Assembly: GCA_035772735.1 (NCBI GenBank)
Contig: JASDFA010000010.1
Span: forward strand, 181,415,501 to 181,479,500
Direction of reading: 5' to 3'
Length of the DNA stretch: 64,000 nt
Source: Datura wrightii
Taxonomy: Eukaryota > Streptophyta > Magnoliopsida > Solanales > Solanaceae
Each line of letters opens with the position of its first letter. The first letter of the stretch is position 1. The notes under the pieces were generated by a model, which was not told the origin of the DNA, did not search any database, and was given only the letters and a program-made list of their open reading frames with translations. Of this stretch, positions 48,324-60,620 are shown in pieces. The translations under genes and the position numbers were made by a program.

Positions 48324-48415
48324 CTGACGAAACAAGGAAAGCTGGATAGCGGACAAGCCGATGTAGAGGTGCCTCTGTCTCCGCCGCTACGGTAGAATTG
48401 TTTGTGCAGAAATAT
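48324..48415 (-). other. Candidate non-coding first exon of the FLX-like gene
   Basis: On the minus strand, a GC-richer stretch (GCGGCGGAGACAGAGGCACC) ends in GTTTCGTCAG directly before GTCTAAAATCC, a plausible donor. It has the look of a leader exon. No other gene in the area would use it in this orientation. Upstream (48420 and higher) would then be the promoter. Confidence 0.4.
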
Positions 48416-49687
48416 TTTAGGGTCTTTTGTCGAAGTGGAAAATAAAAGTAAATTAGCTAGTCTTATATTCCATGAAAATGCATCACGGTTAGCTCATGGA
48501 CCTTGTTGGATTGGGCCAATTGAATAGGAGAAGTCGATAAGTAAAATTCATGAAAGCAATCTTTTACTTTTTCATCACAAAATATAATTATTAATAAGAA
48601 AATTAACACATGAAATATATGTGTGCATCATCTTTCCGCGGTGATCCAAGTTAACCTTCTATGTATCGATTTTATTTTTATCGGATGTTTTCGAAGGGAC
48701 GACACACAAAAGATAATTTGTCCGCTTTAAAAGATCGATACAATTTCGTCACTGTAAAATAATATAGATCTGTTATATTTGGAATTTCAATAAAAAATTT
48801 TACTATCTTGAGATCTTAAAAAGAAAAAATTAAAATAAAATAATCACACGAGAAAAGGCAAAATTACAAAATGTATGTAGTTTTGTGCTTCAAAGTGCAA
48901 TAAAACCTTCCATAATAGGCTTTCAACAATGTAAATCGATTTTGTGAAGTCAATGAGTTTTGGACATTGAATGTTTTCGTTTATTTCACGGGCACGAAAT
49001 GACTCAGAAAATAAAGTTTGACCTAAATAGTCATACATGCAATTGCCTAAATTAAAAATAGTTGACGAATATATAATTAGTGTATAATTTAAATATATCG
49101 ATTAGAAAAAAAGTTATTATGGAAGCTCTCAGCTTTTTAGCTTGTTACCTGAGGACTCCGAAGTTTAAAGGGTAAAGGTTTTGTTGAAAACTTTCAAAAC
49201 AGACAATGAATTTAGTGGTATATCAAAATTGGTAAAGCACTTGAACACCAACGACCCCCTAACTCAGTTAAACGGCATCAACTTTGGTCCTTCAAAGTCA
49301 TGTACAATACCACGACTAATAATATTATTTTTTTTAAAAGCTCTTCCTGATCGTGGCAGCATCCACGACCAATAAACAAATTTTCTTTTTTATGTTACTT
49401 CATTTAGTATATGTTACTTACTCCTCAATGAGATGAGGGGGTTCTCTCTTACTGTTAAGCCGTCTTCAACTCTTCTTTCTTTACTCCTTTCCGCATCGGG
49501 GCTGATAATTGGATAGTGCAAGTGGGTGAACGCATCACCAGCCAAGCTAGTCACTTGGAACATAGGGGTGTATTATTATATGTTACTTTATTTATTTTGT
49601 ATCTTGCTATTTTGCTGTCATAATTTCTTGCAATCCTATTTCTAAATATTATTTTTTTAGTCGAGAGGTTATTGGAAAAAAACTCTA

Positions 49688-49775
49688 TACTCCACAAAAA
49701 GGGTAATGTATGTGTACATTCTACTCTCCTCAAATCTCACGTGTGAGATTACAATTGTATGTAGTTGTTGTAATA
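49688..49775 (-). mobile_element. Au-type SINE remnant
   Basis: GGGTAATGTATGTGTACATTCTACTCTCCTCAAATCTCACGTGTGAGATTACAATTGTATGTAGTTGTTGT follows the order of the complement of an Au SINE 3' half as I recall it. Diverged. Confidence 0.45.
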
Positions 49776-50516
49776 TCCCACAAGTTACGCATAGGGTGGG
49801 CATGGTACCATATTGAAAATTTTGATTCAATAATTTTAATTTTTGATTTAAAAAAATATTATACCATTAGCATACCAAATTAGTTCGATATGATTCGGTA
49901 ATTTGTGGTACGGTAAATTGACAATCATAGTTTGTTCGACTTTGATTTATATATACTCATTTTATAGAGACATATGACTTTGATTTTTCAAGAAACATCT
50001 TAATTAGTCATATTAACACCTTGCCAATTAGAAATATTCAAAACAAAATACAAGCAATTCCCTTTGGTAACAAATTACCAAAAAAGAAAAAAAAAGACAT
50101 TTCAACCAAGATAGATTAGTCAAAGTTCTAATGTATACATAATTAGTTTTGTTTACATACTTGTTCATAGTATAATAATATATATAAATTTTATACACAA
50201 CTATACATTTCGATATGCTAGTCGATATTTCCATATTTTTTAACAAATACTGTACCAATTACCTTTCTTTTAAAAAAGAAAATGCACACCAAATACCATA
50301 ATATCGAAATTGTGGTATCAAAAATTTCAGTTCAATATGGTAATTAAGTATCTATCATACCATGCTCATCCTAGTTACGTCGGTCTGAGCATGACTTCAA
50401 TTTATAAAGAACTTATGCTCCACCAGATATAAGTTCATTTGCTAAAGGACAAACATTAAAGATCAGTCAATTCAAATAGCAAAATGTGCATGCAATTTTA
50501 TGTAACTACTTCATTA

Positions 50517-50750
50517 GTGTAGCCTCGTGGTTAATGAAGTGATTGAGAGTCATGAGGTCTCAGGTTCAAATCTCAATAAAGACAAAATACTAGGTGATTT
50601 ATTTTCATCAGTCCTACCCTTGGTGGACAGAATTAGTGGCTCGGATACCATGGTTATAAAAAATATAGTGGCGGAGGTGAAGAAAAATTCTTCTGTGAGT
50701 TATCCAGTACCTGTTGCTCGTAGAAGATATTAGGAGACAAAACATTTTTT
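50517..50750 (+). mobile_element. tRNA-derived SINE (Solanaceae type), copy A
   Basis: A-box-like AGCCTCGTGGTTAATGAAGTG and B-box-like GGTTCAAATCTC (50563-50574) are about 35 bp apart, as in tRNA-derived SINEs. The body includes GGTGGACAGAATTAGTGGCTCGGATACC. The homologous place in the second duplication block holds a related, differently rearranged copy. Confidence 0.65.
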
Positions 50751-51002
50751 ATATATATCAAATACTTTGTGGTAGAGGTGAAAGACAAAATTTTGTGTGA
50801 AATTTTTTATAGGTATTTGCCACCATTAAATTCCCAAAAGAATTGCATCATCTTCGTACAAAAGCGCAAACACCTCATTTGTGTTCTCAATTAAAAAAAA
50901 AGGATCAGTTCATTAAGGAAGTAGAACTTCCCATAAATATATATATATATATATAGTTTCCTATACACTAACATAAAAAATTAAAAAATAAAAAGCTTTT
51001 TT

Positions 51003-53339
51003 TCAAAAATCAACAGCATTTGATGGAAATTCTCAATGACCACTTTGTACAACCTCTTAATTTCAGACAACATTCTTTCGTCTTCCTGTTGTTACGAAGT
51101 TGACTGCATGTTTTTTACTTCCAAACTGTCCACTATTCCTTTCAATATGCCCGAGATAATTCTCTAATTAAGTCGAAAGATTATAATTCACCACGATAAT
51201 TACTTGTTGTGCCTCAAAAACATGACCTGAAAAATCATTTGTGATAAGAAGACGAGAGAAGCCAGAGCAAAAATCACGCATGATTGTGTCTCGAGTTTTC
51301 TGGTCCATCTTCCCATGAGTAGATGAGACTGTGTGACCACGATTTTGCATTTTATCTGCTAGCAAATTGACCTTCATGTGATCGTTCACAAAAATAACAG
51401 CACTGTCGGTGATGAGTAGTCTCTCGTAGAGATGAAATAGTGCAACAAGCTTTCGTTCTTCCTTTACAACATTAACATAAAATTGTCTGATACCTTCAAG
51501 AGTCAGTTCATTAAATCTATAAAAGATTTTCACTGGCTTGTTCATGAACTTCTTCATGATTTCAAGTGGATCTTTCGGCATAGTTGCATAAAGCGCTACT
51601 ATTTGAACTTTGTCAGGTAAGAGATGGAAAATGTCATACGTCTGCCAATAAAGGTACACATAATTAAGAAATAATCAATTAAATGTAATGTAGGGGTGAA
51701 GTTGACTTTGTATATACAAGGGGAGAAAATACAGTAAACTTGTTTGTGCATAGCTTTAGAAACTAACTTAATAGAAAGAATCGCCAAATATTCAACATTG
51801 TGCATACTATTGAAACATCTATGTCTAATCTCAAGAACGATTAATGAAATGAGGAAAAGCACATGTCGATACCAAGAGATTTAATAAAAGATATACTCCA
51901 AAATTGGGAATATGTACCTTGCCAACTTCAGATCTAAGTATGTTCAGAAAGAATATATTATCGTAAACTTAGTGTAAAATATAACTGCAAAAATGAATTA
52001 CCTGGTCAATTAATCCCCCCAGAGCATTTCTTCAGCTTCACCTAGCACAAACATTCTAATATGATCAGAACAGAGATATTGATTTTTACTCTGCAACATG
52101 TCCAACACGCGCCAAAGTGTACCAACAACGAGATGAACACCAACTATTAAAACATGTTTCTAATCCTCCTCAATGCTAGTACCATCTACACAAACATGGA
52201 TCTTTACCCCAAGGTGGTTACCAAGTGCTAGCATAACTTTCTCAATCTGCAGTGCACGTTCACGAGTAAGTGCCAAAGGTTTGCCAATGAACTAAACCAT
52301 AGTCAAGCTCCTGTAAAATTTAAGTACAAAATGCAACTATCCTATCTGAGACAGATTGAATATACTGAATTACATCTAATATCCTGCAGAATATATCTAT
52401 ACCAGTTTGTTGGATCGTGGACGGTTTCTCGAGACTTTCAATAGAAGCATCAAAATTTTAGTACCATTTTGGGGAGAAGAACTTATGAATTTTAGAACCA
52501 TTTTGAGGAAATGAAAATTATGCAAATAGATTTTAAAAAAAAAATGGATTTCCATTTAATTTGAAGACATACCTTTTTTTGTTTGTCTCCACTTGATCCA
52601 TGAGTTCAACTTTAGCCTTGTTTTCATACTTAGCAACAAATCTAGAAGTCACAAGAGAAACTTAATATTACCTCATCATAGCCACCACATTGCAGGTTTA
52701 GAAAGTACAAACATTCCATATTAATTATATTTCTAGAAGCATCAGGTCATAAAATAACAGAATTTACCTAGCACACAAAAGCTCATGACGCGGTCCATCA
52801 ATCTTAGACCTTAAAGAAGGAATCTTATTGTTTTCAACTTGCACCCTGGCGAGGTTCTCTGTGAGTGTCTCTACCTGGCTAAATAGATGATGTTTGATAG
52901 TTGAAAGCCTCATAACTTCCGAATGAAGGTGTTTAATCTCATTTTTCAGAGGTTCAGTAGCTGGTATTTCCTCTATCAGCTTCAGACCCCTTTCCATAAG
53001 TTTATAAGAGTGGATTTCATGTTGAACCTAAATATCAGCCATCATAAGATTCAGGCGATGATGAATTTACTCCCTAGCAACACCTAATTCGTGTTGTGAA
53101 ACAATTTGTTCTTCGACCGGTCTCTTGTTTTCATCCAAAAGTCTACATATTTCAGCATTATACATTTCTCGTTCTTTTTCCAACAAGGTAGGATGAGACA
53201 TGTGTGGAGGCATAGGACCTGGGGTAATATGTTCTGCAGTAAGGTAGCCCGGAGGCACGATACTCAGGGCAATATGTTCTGCGGGGTAAACCGGAGGGTT
53301 ATTAAATGCATTTCAAGAAATTTGATTACTTCCTTCCAT
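51003..53339 (-). pseudogene. Broken FLX-like/eIF4A chimera (copy A)
   Basis: A decayed relative of the gene at 60.6-63.0 kb with the same order: an FLX-like exon (52768-53339), a short exon near 52585-52652, a helicase exon near 52019-52438 and a last exon near 51003-51650. The putative ATG at 53339 is followed by TGA at the ninth codon. A stop follows HELGVARE near 53066. The second-exon acceptor context is changed, the helicase exon has shifts and stops (for example around 52160 and 52290), and the last exon stops after NYNLST at 51168. It keeps EKPS in the Q-motif region where copy B has EKLS, so neither copy is simply derived from the present form of the other. Confidence 0.85.
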
Positions 53340-55299
53340 CTAGCAGGTGTTGTTAAAGAATGATTGCAAAAAAGTAGACCAAATAATCAGAAAAAAAGAC
53401 AGCTTAAGAGCAAATGAATGGCACACATAATACGTAACTTTTCTTCTACTGATAACAGTATCGCAATAGTAATTCAATTAAATCTTCTTTAATGTCCAAT
53501 GAAACCCTTTAGAACCTTTTGAGGGGTATTACGTTCTCAAAACTATGAAATAGGTTTTCCAAATGCTCGGTTAATACATAAGTTTAGTATACAATATCAC
53601 ATCCATGCTGGACGACAAAATCTTATAAGTTATATTAGTGTTGCAAAAGCACAATTTCTCATCACTGAGTTGGAACATAAATATTTCATTTGAATTGGCG
53701 GTCTCTAATAGTAAAAAAAAGTAGCACTACAGACTAATCGTTGTGCTATGGGATTGGGTGACATTATAAAATGAGGGAGTGAGGAGGCGTTGACTTGTAT
53801 GTGGGCACACGACAATAGTGTGCCCTGCCTACTTGATCTACTCGCAGCAAATTTTATACATATAAAACTTCAATTACTATGGTATTACTATGAAAATTAA
53901 TAGTGTCCCATAGACACCTTCTTTTTTTTTTTTTCATATCATATGTTCAAACATTGAAATAATATTCAGTTAATTTTATAGTCAAGATTGACCTTTTTAG
54001 TCACCTTCAATTTCTTTTATTGCATTAATTGTACGGATTAATAATAAGAATATGAAAGTGAAACACAAAAGTAAAAATGTCTAATTGGATCCTAATACAA
54101 GCCCAGTCATATAAAAGCACAAAAAAAATTTACATAATTGGAAGAGGACAAATACGTCAACATCAAATATTGTCTCTCCACATGTGTGTTCCAAAATCAA
54201 CTATTTCTTTTTTTATAGGATAATTGTGTAAATATACACTCTACAGTGTTATAGTACAATTATATAGCCAAATTTTTTTATGTTTTCAGTCACATAGCTC
54301 ACTATTTTTTCAAAGCAGTGATTAAAAGTTTGGTATAAAAAATTATACACCCACATATAAAATTATACAAAAAATTTTAAATGTGTTTATACACTCATAT
54401 ATACTGCTATATATAAAACTGAAATCATCTTCTCCTCAGTTCCAAACACTAATTCATCCAAAACAGCTTTAAAACTACATCAAATCACCTAAATTTTATA
54501 TTTATGCTCCTCAATATGTATTCGATCTTTTACAATAATACTCACTCGATATGAAACTTATTTACGAAAATTTAATTTTCAAACTTTGAAATTTCGAGTT
54601 TCAACAATGGACGCCTATGAATTTTTTGCTTATAACAATACTAACAGAAAAGAAAGGGAAGGAAAAAATAAGAATAAAATAAGAGATATGTGTTTTTAGG
54701 TCGTTGGTCAAGGGATGAAAAGTAAGTTTCACTTTACATAAGAATTAAACTAAATTAGATAAAAAAAGTAAAACATAAACTATATTTAATAATATTATTA
54801 TCTCACGTAATATACGATGTAATTTTCTCTTTCTTTTTTTTCTTTTTCCCTAGTGTCTTTTCATTTGTATTGTTTTTCTAACGCATGTGTTGATGTTGTT
54901 GCATATTGATGGCTAGTTAGTGCTCTCTCTTCTTTTAATCTAAACAGACATTCGTCTCTTCATTCTTACAGTGGGAAAGTTGATAATTGAATCTTCTTCG
55001 ATCACTCACCTACATGAACATATTTTCGTGCAAAAAAAAAAAGATTGATTTATTTATTTTCATATTCTTTATTTTCATATTCAGAAATGATTTCTAATTT
55101 TTAATTTGATGAATTCAATCTTAAGTAGGTCTTTACCATTCATGAACTCACAACATTTTTGAAATTAAGGATTCATACTCTATTACTATTATTTATCAAA
55201 ATTTAATAATTTTTCACATGTATATTACTATGTTATGTTTCAAAAGCATTAGTTTCATATGAACTCGATCAATACTATATTCTCTATCCGCCAATGTTC

Positions 55300-55351
<52 letters not shown>

Positions 55352-56801
55352 CTATTTGTTTTAGCTAGTGACATTTCATTTTTAATCTGTTTGAAAATTC
55401 CTTAAACTTTTTTTTTTAAAATCTTTAATCACACATTTTTTAATTCATAAAAAATTGGGTTAAACGGTCAAATTTATTTACTAATAGCCAAAATATACAA
55501 AGTCTATGTGCACGGATTATGTATATTATATGTATAGATATGTATAGTATATATATTTTGATTTTATATATTTTTGTAAACTAGATCACCCAAAAATATA
55601 GACCATAACTATCCTAAAAATTTTATGACATATTAAAGCAAAGTACACACTTAAATTGAGTAGTAAAGTGGTGGAGGAAATTAAAAGCTTCCAGTCTGCA
55701 AGGTCAAGTCCAGAGCACAGCCTTTGTCCACTTCTAAAGGTGGTGAAGTCATAATTTTCTCATTACCCCTATTATTATATTTCCCATTCTTAATGTCTCT
55801 TATATTACCTATACAAAGCAATAATTAATAATTCATCAATTAATTCTTTATTAAATATATTAAAATTATGGTTGATAAGTTGAAATATTATCAAAATAAT
55901 TTACGTTTTATGTAAATGGAAATGATAAATAGTCGTTCCATACTAGTGTTTCTCCCTGCTTCTCTTTTAGCCTATTTAATTTTAGGCTCTCCTTCTATAA
56001 ATAAAGTACCATCATAAATGGTGATTAATTCCAAGTAATAAAGAGAAATTTAATGGAAATATAATTATTTACCACTGAAAAGAATGGTAAGTGTCAAACA
56101 TAAATCGTTCTCATTAATCATTGTTAGTAGTACCAAATGTTAAAAAAAATTGATAGAAATGTCTCTTGGATCACTTTGAGGTACATATTAGCCCAATTTT
56201 TAGATGGTTGGATTACATATTAGCTCAATCTTTAAATGAGTTGAATTGGGCAGACCTTCAAATGAGAGCTGAGTTTAAAAATAAATGATTAAGCTGGGGT
56301 CGATTGGACGAGTTGAACGAATTATATTTTCATTGACAAATTTTATCATCCCTAATATCGATGAGGTATAAATAAGTATTTTCTAATATCATCCCTTTTT
56401 CTCTCCTTTAGTTTCTTTTCTCAAAAAGTAATGGTAGTTTCTAGAACTTCTTCAATGTCATATTAATTGGGTCAGCATTGAAGAGCATTGCCCATTGTTA
56501 ATAGCGGAAACTAAAATCTATGGTGAACAAAAAACTAATGACATTGGAGAAGTTCACCATTAAAAATTGTTATCAAATCAAAGGTGCCTTTTTCTACATT
56601 CGGAGAATAATATGCAGAAATTTGTGTGATAAAGCTCTAAATAATCCGGATTCAATGGGGATTTCAGGCACCAGAATGCCTCTTTTTTTTTCCCTTTGAT
56701 TTGATTTGGTTCATTCACCGTTGTGTTGTTGTGCCCTGGAAAAAGATGATAATGAACATCGAGATGAAAAAGTCGTCAGCACTGGCGGAGACGACGAATG
56801 C
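53340..56801. other. Spacer between duplication blocks
   Basis: The first 0.5 kb (53340-53720) is homologous to the DNA just upstream of copy B (63030-63420), for example TTGCAAAAGCACAATTTCTCATCACTGAG. The rest is AT-rich, with a (TA)n run at 55311-55347 and repeat-like stretches near 54.2-54.6 and 55.4-55.6 kb. No gene recognised. Confidence 0.5.
55311..55347. repeat. (TA)n microsatellite
   Basis: About 18 TA dinucleotides following a short GT run. Confidence 0.85.
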
Positions 56802-58982
56802 TGTCACGCCCCACCTTGGGAGGCATGACTGGTACCTGGTGCCCTAGTAGGATCTGAACTGACTGAGCCTAAGCACTTCTGGTGCAAGCTTACTCCACAA
56901 TTCAAGAAAACAACGAGCTATATCTCGGCTGTAAATACAACCTCCGGCCGACAAGGCCTTATAGCCACCTGTAAAAGAAAACCAGCTAGCCAGAAACAAG
57001 CAAGAACAGGGGATCCTATGCGGGCCGACAAGGCCACCATGATGTCTAGTTATGACTGTAAAGTAAATCCAGTACTAAGCTAAACAATGGCCGACAAGGC
57101 CGCTAATCTGCCAGCTAAACAAGGCCCCACACGACCAACACATACACTAAAACACATATGAGCCCCACACGGCCAATAACAGGTAACCACAGGAAAATAG
57201 AAACAATCTGCAAGCCTCTAGGAGTAATATAACGGTCGGGACAGGGCCTCGACCTACCCATGAACTGTAAAATCAAAAAGAAGTAAATCTTCTATCTACA
57301 AGCTCCGGAAGAAAGGAGCTACTGCCCTGATGATGCTGACTGAAAGCTACGAGGGACCTGCTCCCCATCTATCCGTACCTGCAGGCGTAATGTAGCGCCC
57401 CAAAAAGGGCGTCAGTATAATGTGTATTGAATATGTAAGACGATAACTGTAAATGACTGAAATAAGGATATAGAACTGAAGATAACTGAAATAAAGGGGG
57501 TAGAGATCATACTTGAGTAATAGAACTTCTTACTATCTAACTTTATTAATAACTAAAGCAAACAAGAACCTTACCTGGCCCCCATAAGCCGGAAGGTACA
57601 ATTAGCATAGAATAACCCACCTGGGGCCCCCATAAGCCCTGGTGCGTATACCTCAGTCTATATACCCCTATCCACAGTCACACTGGATCAACTAATAGCT
57701 ATAGTCGTCCTACCAATCCCCTGTGTCTGCAATTGAGCCCGCTTGACCCCTGACTATAACTGTGTCTAAGTCCGATGGACTCCTGATATCTGCACTCTGG
57801 TCACCAGGCTCGACGGGGGTGTATAAATCCAACCACGACATATGAGGACCTGGGACCCCATCTTCGTCCCTGGCGGACGGCATACCGCTCCGTAAAGCGA
57901 CGTCATCTCGCCCCTGGCGAGCGTCGACACAGCTAATAACCCTGGGGTCGGTCATGAAGGCTATACATGCATAATCCATCCCAAACTAAACATGGAATAC
58001 GAGTTTCATCTAATAACAACAACCAATCATAATAGGCATGCTTCTGGTGCTCTTACTGGGACTTAACTGAGTTATCATGCTAGGAAAACTAACTTGCCGA
58101 AAGAAGCTTCCTAAACATACCTTGTTCACCGATTACTGATTAACTGGCGAGCTTCAACTCGTATTCAATTGCTCTTCTCAACTGCAATCGTATTATTAGA
58201 GGAATGAGGCTAATTCCAGTACTAAATCCGAAGAAAACGATAACTTTATATATAAATATTAACTATATCTCAACTTAATGGAACAAGGTTGAAAACTCGT
58301 AATTTCTCAAAAGTCCAGAAGGGAGAAATGCTTACTTTAAGTCTGTGATCATATTAACACTAGTTTGGGGCAATTCCAACAGCTTTAGCTCGGTTGGGTT
58401 ACGATTCGTCGGGCAAATTCTGCGAAACTAACTCCGTGGTAATGCTCCTTGCAGCCTTATACTTCGATACCCGAAGTTAAATTGAATTTGGGCAGCGTTT
58501 CGCAGCGTAAACAGAGGAAATTCTATCAATTCGTTCGTCTTCTCCCTCAGCTAGCCGAATATAACATGTATATATTCAAAATAATGAAGGGAGGACCTAT
58601 ATATACTTGGCCAGTGGACAGGGGTCCGTGGCATAGACCTTGTCGCGACAATTCTGGGCAGTGCCACGGAGCCCAACGCGCCAGGGAGGGCCCGTGCCAC
58701 GTTGCCCCTTTGGGCAGCTGGTCTGGCCTTCTCCCCGCGGTCCCGACTCCGTGCTCGTTCGACCTTTCCCTGGCCCCTTTCTCGTACGCATTACCCTCTA
58801 AAACTCTTAACCAACGTACGAATAGGCCGTCTAAACGTTAGAAACTTACAGGGTGTAACAAATGCTCCTTTAGCCGTACACGGCGAGATGATGAAGAAGA
58901 AGAAGAGCAAAATTGAGATGATCCGGGAGAAGTTTACATATTATCTGGATTTTTGCATAGTCATTATTTATTTTTTTATCTA
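56743..58982 (+). pseudogene. Small ORF interrupted by the solo LTR
   Basis: Flanking sequence reads in one frame across the insertion if the LTR and one target duplication are left out. The left part gives MNIEMKKSSALAETTN; the right part gives a Lys-rich stretch and then a hydrophobic end (LDFCIVIIYFFI). About 55-60 codons in all. I recognise no family and it may be chance. Confidence 0.25.
56802..58860 (+). mobile_element. Solo LTR of a retrotransposon, 2,059 bp
   Basis: Starts TGTCACGCCCC and ends GGGTGTAACA, with the TG...CA ends of LTRs. A 5-bp target duplication AATGC flanks it (56797-56801 and 58861-58865). There is no second LTR and no internal protein region, so it is a solo LTR left by recombination between the two ends of a full element. 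It is GC-rich compared with its surroundings and contains short repeated words such as GGCCGACAAGGCC in its first 300 bp, and a TATA-like TATATATA near 58600. Probably Ty3/gypsy-like by size; the superfamily is inference. Confidence 0.9.
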
Positions 58983-60620
58983 ATTTTTTATATTTTAATT
59001 TAGTTCAAATTCATATATACTGATTAAGTGGGTTGCTCCTATTTAACTTGAATATTTCTCACATATTCTTTCTCAAATATTTTATATAAGATCCTAAAAA
59101 AATCATTAAAAAAAAACATGAAAAAGTAATTTTTGCTAAGAAAAATTAAATTACTTTTAAAAAATCTAAAATTAATATGTAATCATATTTTAAATTTTTT
59201 TACGATCGCATAAAGCACAAGCAAATACACTAGTTGCAGATATATTTGGTATTCATCAATTTCTAATTGTGGGAAAAGTTTTAAGCATAGGATATCATTA
59301 ATTTTTCTTTTGGTTGCATGGGCTATCTTTAGATCTTCCCAATTATAATTTATATCTTTTAGGTTAATTAGTTGATTTGCCTTTTCTTACGAAATTTGTT
59401 TATAATAATGATTATTTAGTAATAATTGATTTCGCGCGCAAATAGAGGTCAAATTAATTAGTGTAAGTATAAATCAGGAGTTAAAAACCGCTACTAACAA
59501 ACTAAAAAGGAACAGAACGTCTTGTCATGCAACACTCTCCATTTATGAATTTTATACAGAATAATGTAAGTTAGATTGATAATTATAATTTGTTCCATCT
59601 CGATTTATATATACTCAACATAATAGAGAAATATGACTTCTGAATTTTTCAAGAAACGTCTTAATTATTCAAACTAACACTTTACCAAATAAAAATATTC
59701 AAAAGAAAATACAAGCAATTTTCTTTGCTAACAAGTTACCCAAAAAAAAGAAGAAAGAAAGACATTTAAATCAAGTTAGTCAAAGTTCTCAGGTATAAAT
59801 AATTAGTTTTGTACTAAAACTAATTTACATACTTGTTAGTATTATAATGATATATATAAATCGTATACGTAACTATACACTTCGATATACTATTCGGTAT
59901 TTCGATATATTTTGACAAACACCATACTAAATACATTTTTTTTAAAAAAAATGCGTATCAAATATCATAATGTCGAAATGCGATATCAAAAATTTCAGTT
60001 CAATATGGTAATTAAGTATCTATCATACCATGTCCACCCTATTTACGTCTGAGCATGACTTCAATTTCTAAGGAACTTATGCTTCACTAGGTATAAGTTC
60101 ATTTGCTAAAGGACAAAATTAAAGATCGGACAATTCAAATGGCAAAACGTGCAATTTTATGTAATTGATTCATTAATGTGGCCTAGTGGCTAATGAAGTG
60201 GTGGAGAACAATGAGATCTCATGTTCAAATTTCGGTGGAGACAAAAACAATAGGTGATTCCTTCTCCATCTGTCATAGCCTCGGTGGACAGAATTTCCTG
60301 ATACCTGTTGCTGATGAGAGGTGACAAGTATCTCATGGATTAGTCAAGCCGCACATAAGCTGGCTCGGATACCACATTTACAAAAATATATATATCCAAA
60401 AAAAATAAAGAAAGTGTCAATATCAAATACTTTGTGGCAGAGGTGAAGAAAAATTCTTTTCTGAAATTCTTTTATAGATATTTGCCACCATTAAATTCCC
60501 AAGAAATTGCATCATCATCATCATACAAAAGCACAAACACCTCATTTGTGTTCTCAATAATCAAAAGATAATATAGTTTCCTATATCACTAACATAAAAA
60601 ATAAAAATAAAAAGCTTTTT
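58983..60620. other. Downstream flank of the chimeric gene, duplicated sequence
   Basis: 59240-59545 matches 47650-47975, and 59560-60600 matches about 49890-50990, so the two donor segments lie 1.9 kb apart in the first block but are adjacent here. The stretch holds a SINE (60175-60400). No gene seen. Confidence 0.65.
60175..60400 (+). mobile_element. tRNA-derived SINE (Solanaceae type), copy B
   Basis: A-box-like GCCTAGTGGCTAATGAAGTGG and B-box-like GTTCAAATTTC (60223-60233). The body has GGTGGACAGAATTTCCTGATACC, then CAAGCCGCACATAAGCTGGCTCGGATACCAC. It sits at the same place relative to the helicase exon as copy A, so the insertion came before the block duplication. Confidence 0.65.

Larger units (their letters stand above)
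48420..51002. other. Intergenic region with SINE pieces, partly duplicated
   Basis: AT-rich spacer. The part from about 49890 to 50990 is repeated at 59560-60600 (for example ATTAGTCATATTAACACC-like and TTCAGTTCAATATGGTAATTAAGTATCTATCATACCATG). It includes an Au-like SINE remnant at 49688-49775 and a tRNA-type SINE at 50517-50750. A (TA)n run lies at 50938-50956. No gene seen. Confidence 0.5.

Noticed and set aside
50517..50750. tRNA gene suggested by A and B boxes
   Set aside because: The stem arms do not pair as a tRNA and the body continues as a SINE present in both duplication blocks.
57710..57979. 89-codon open frame, minus strand
   Set aside because: It lies wholly within the solo LTR and has no recognisable domain.
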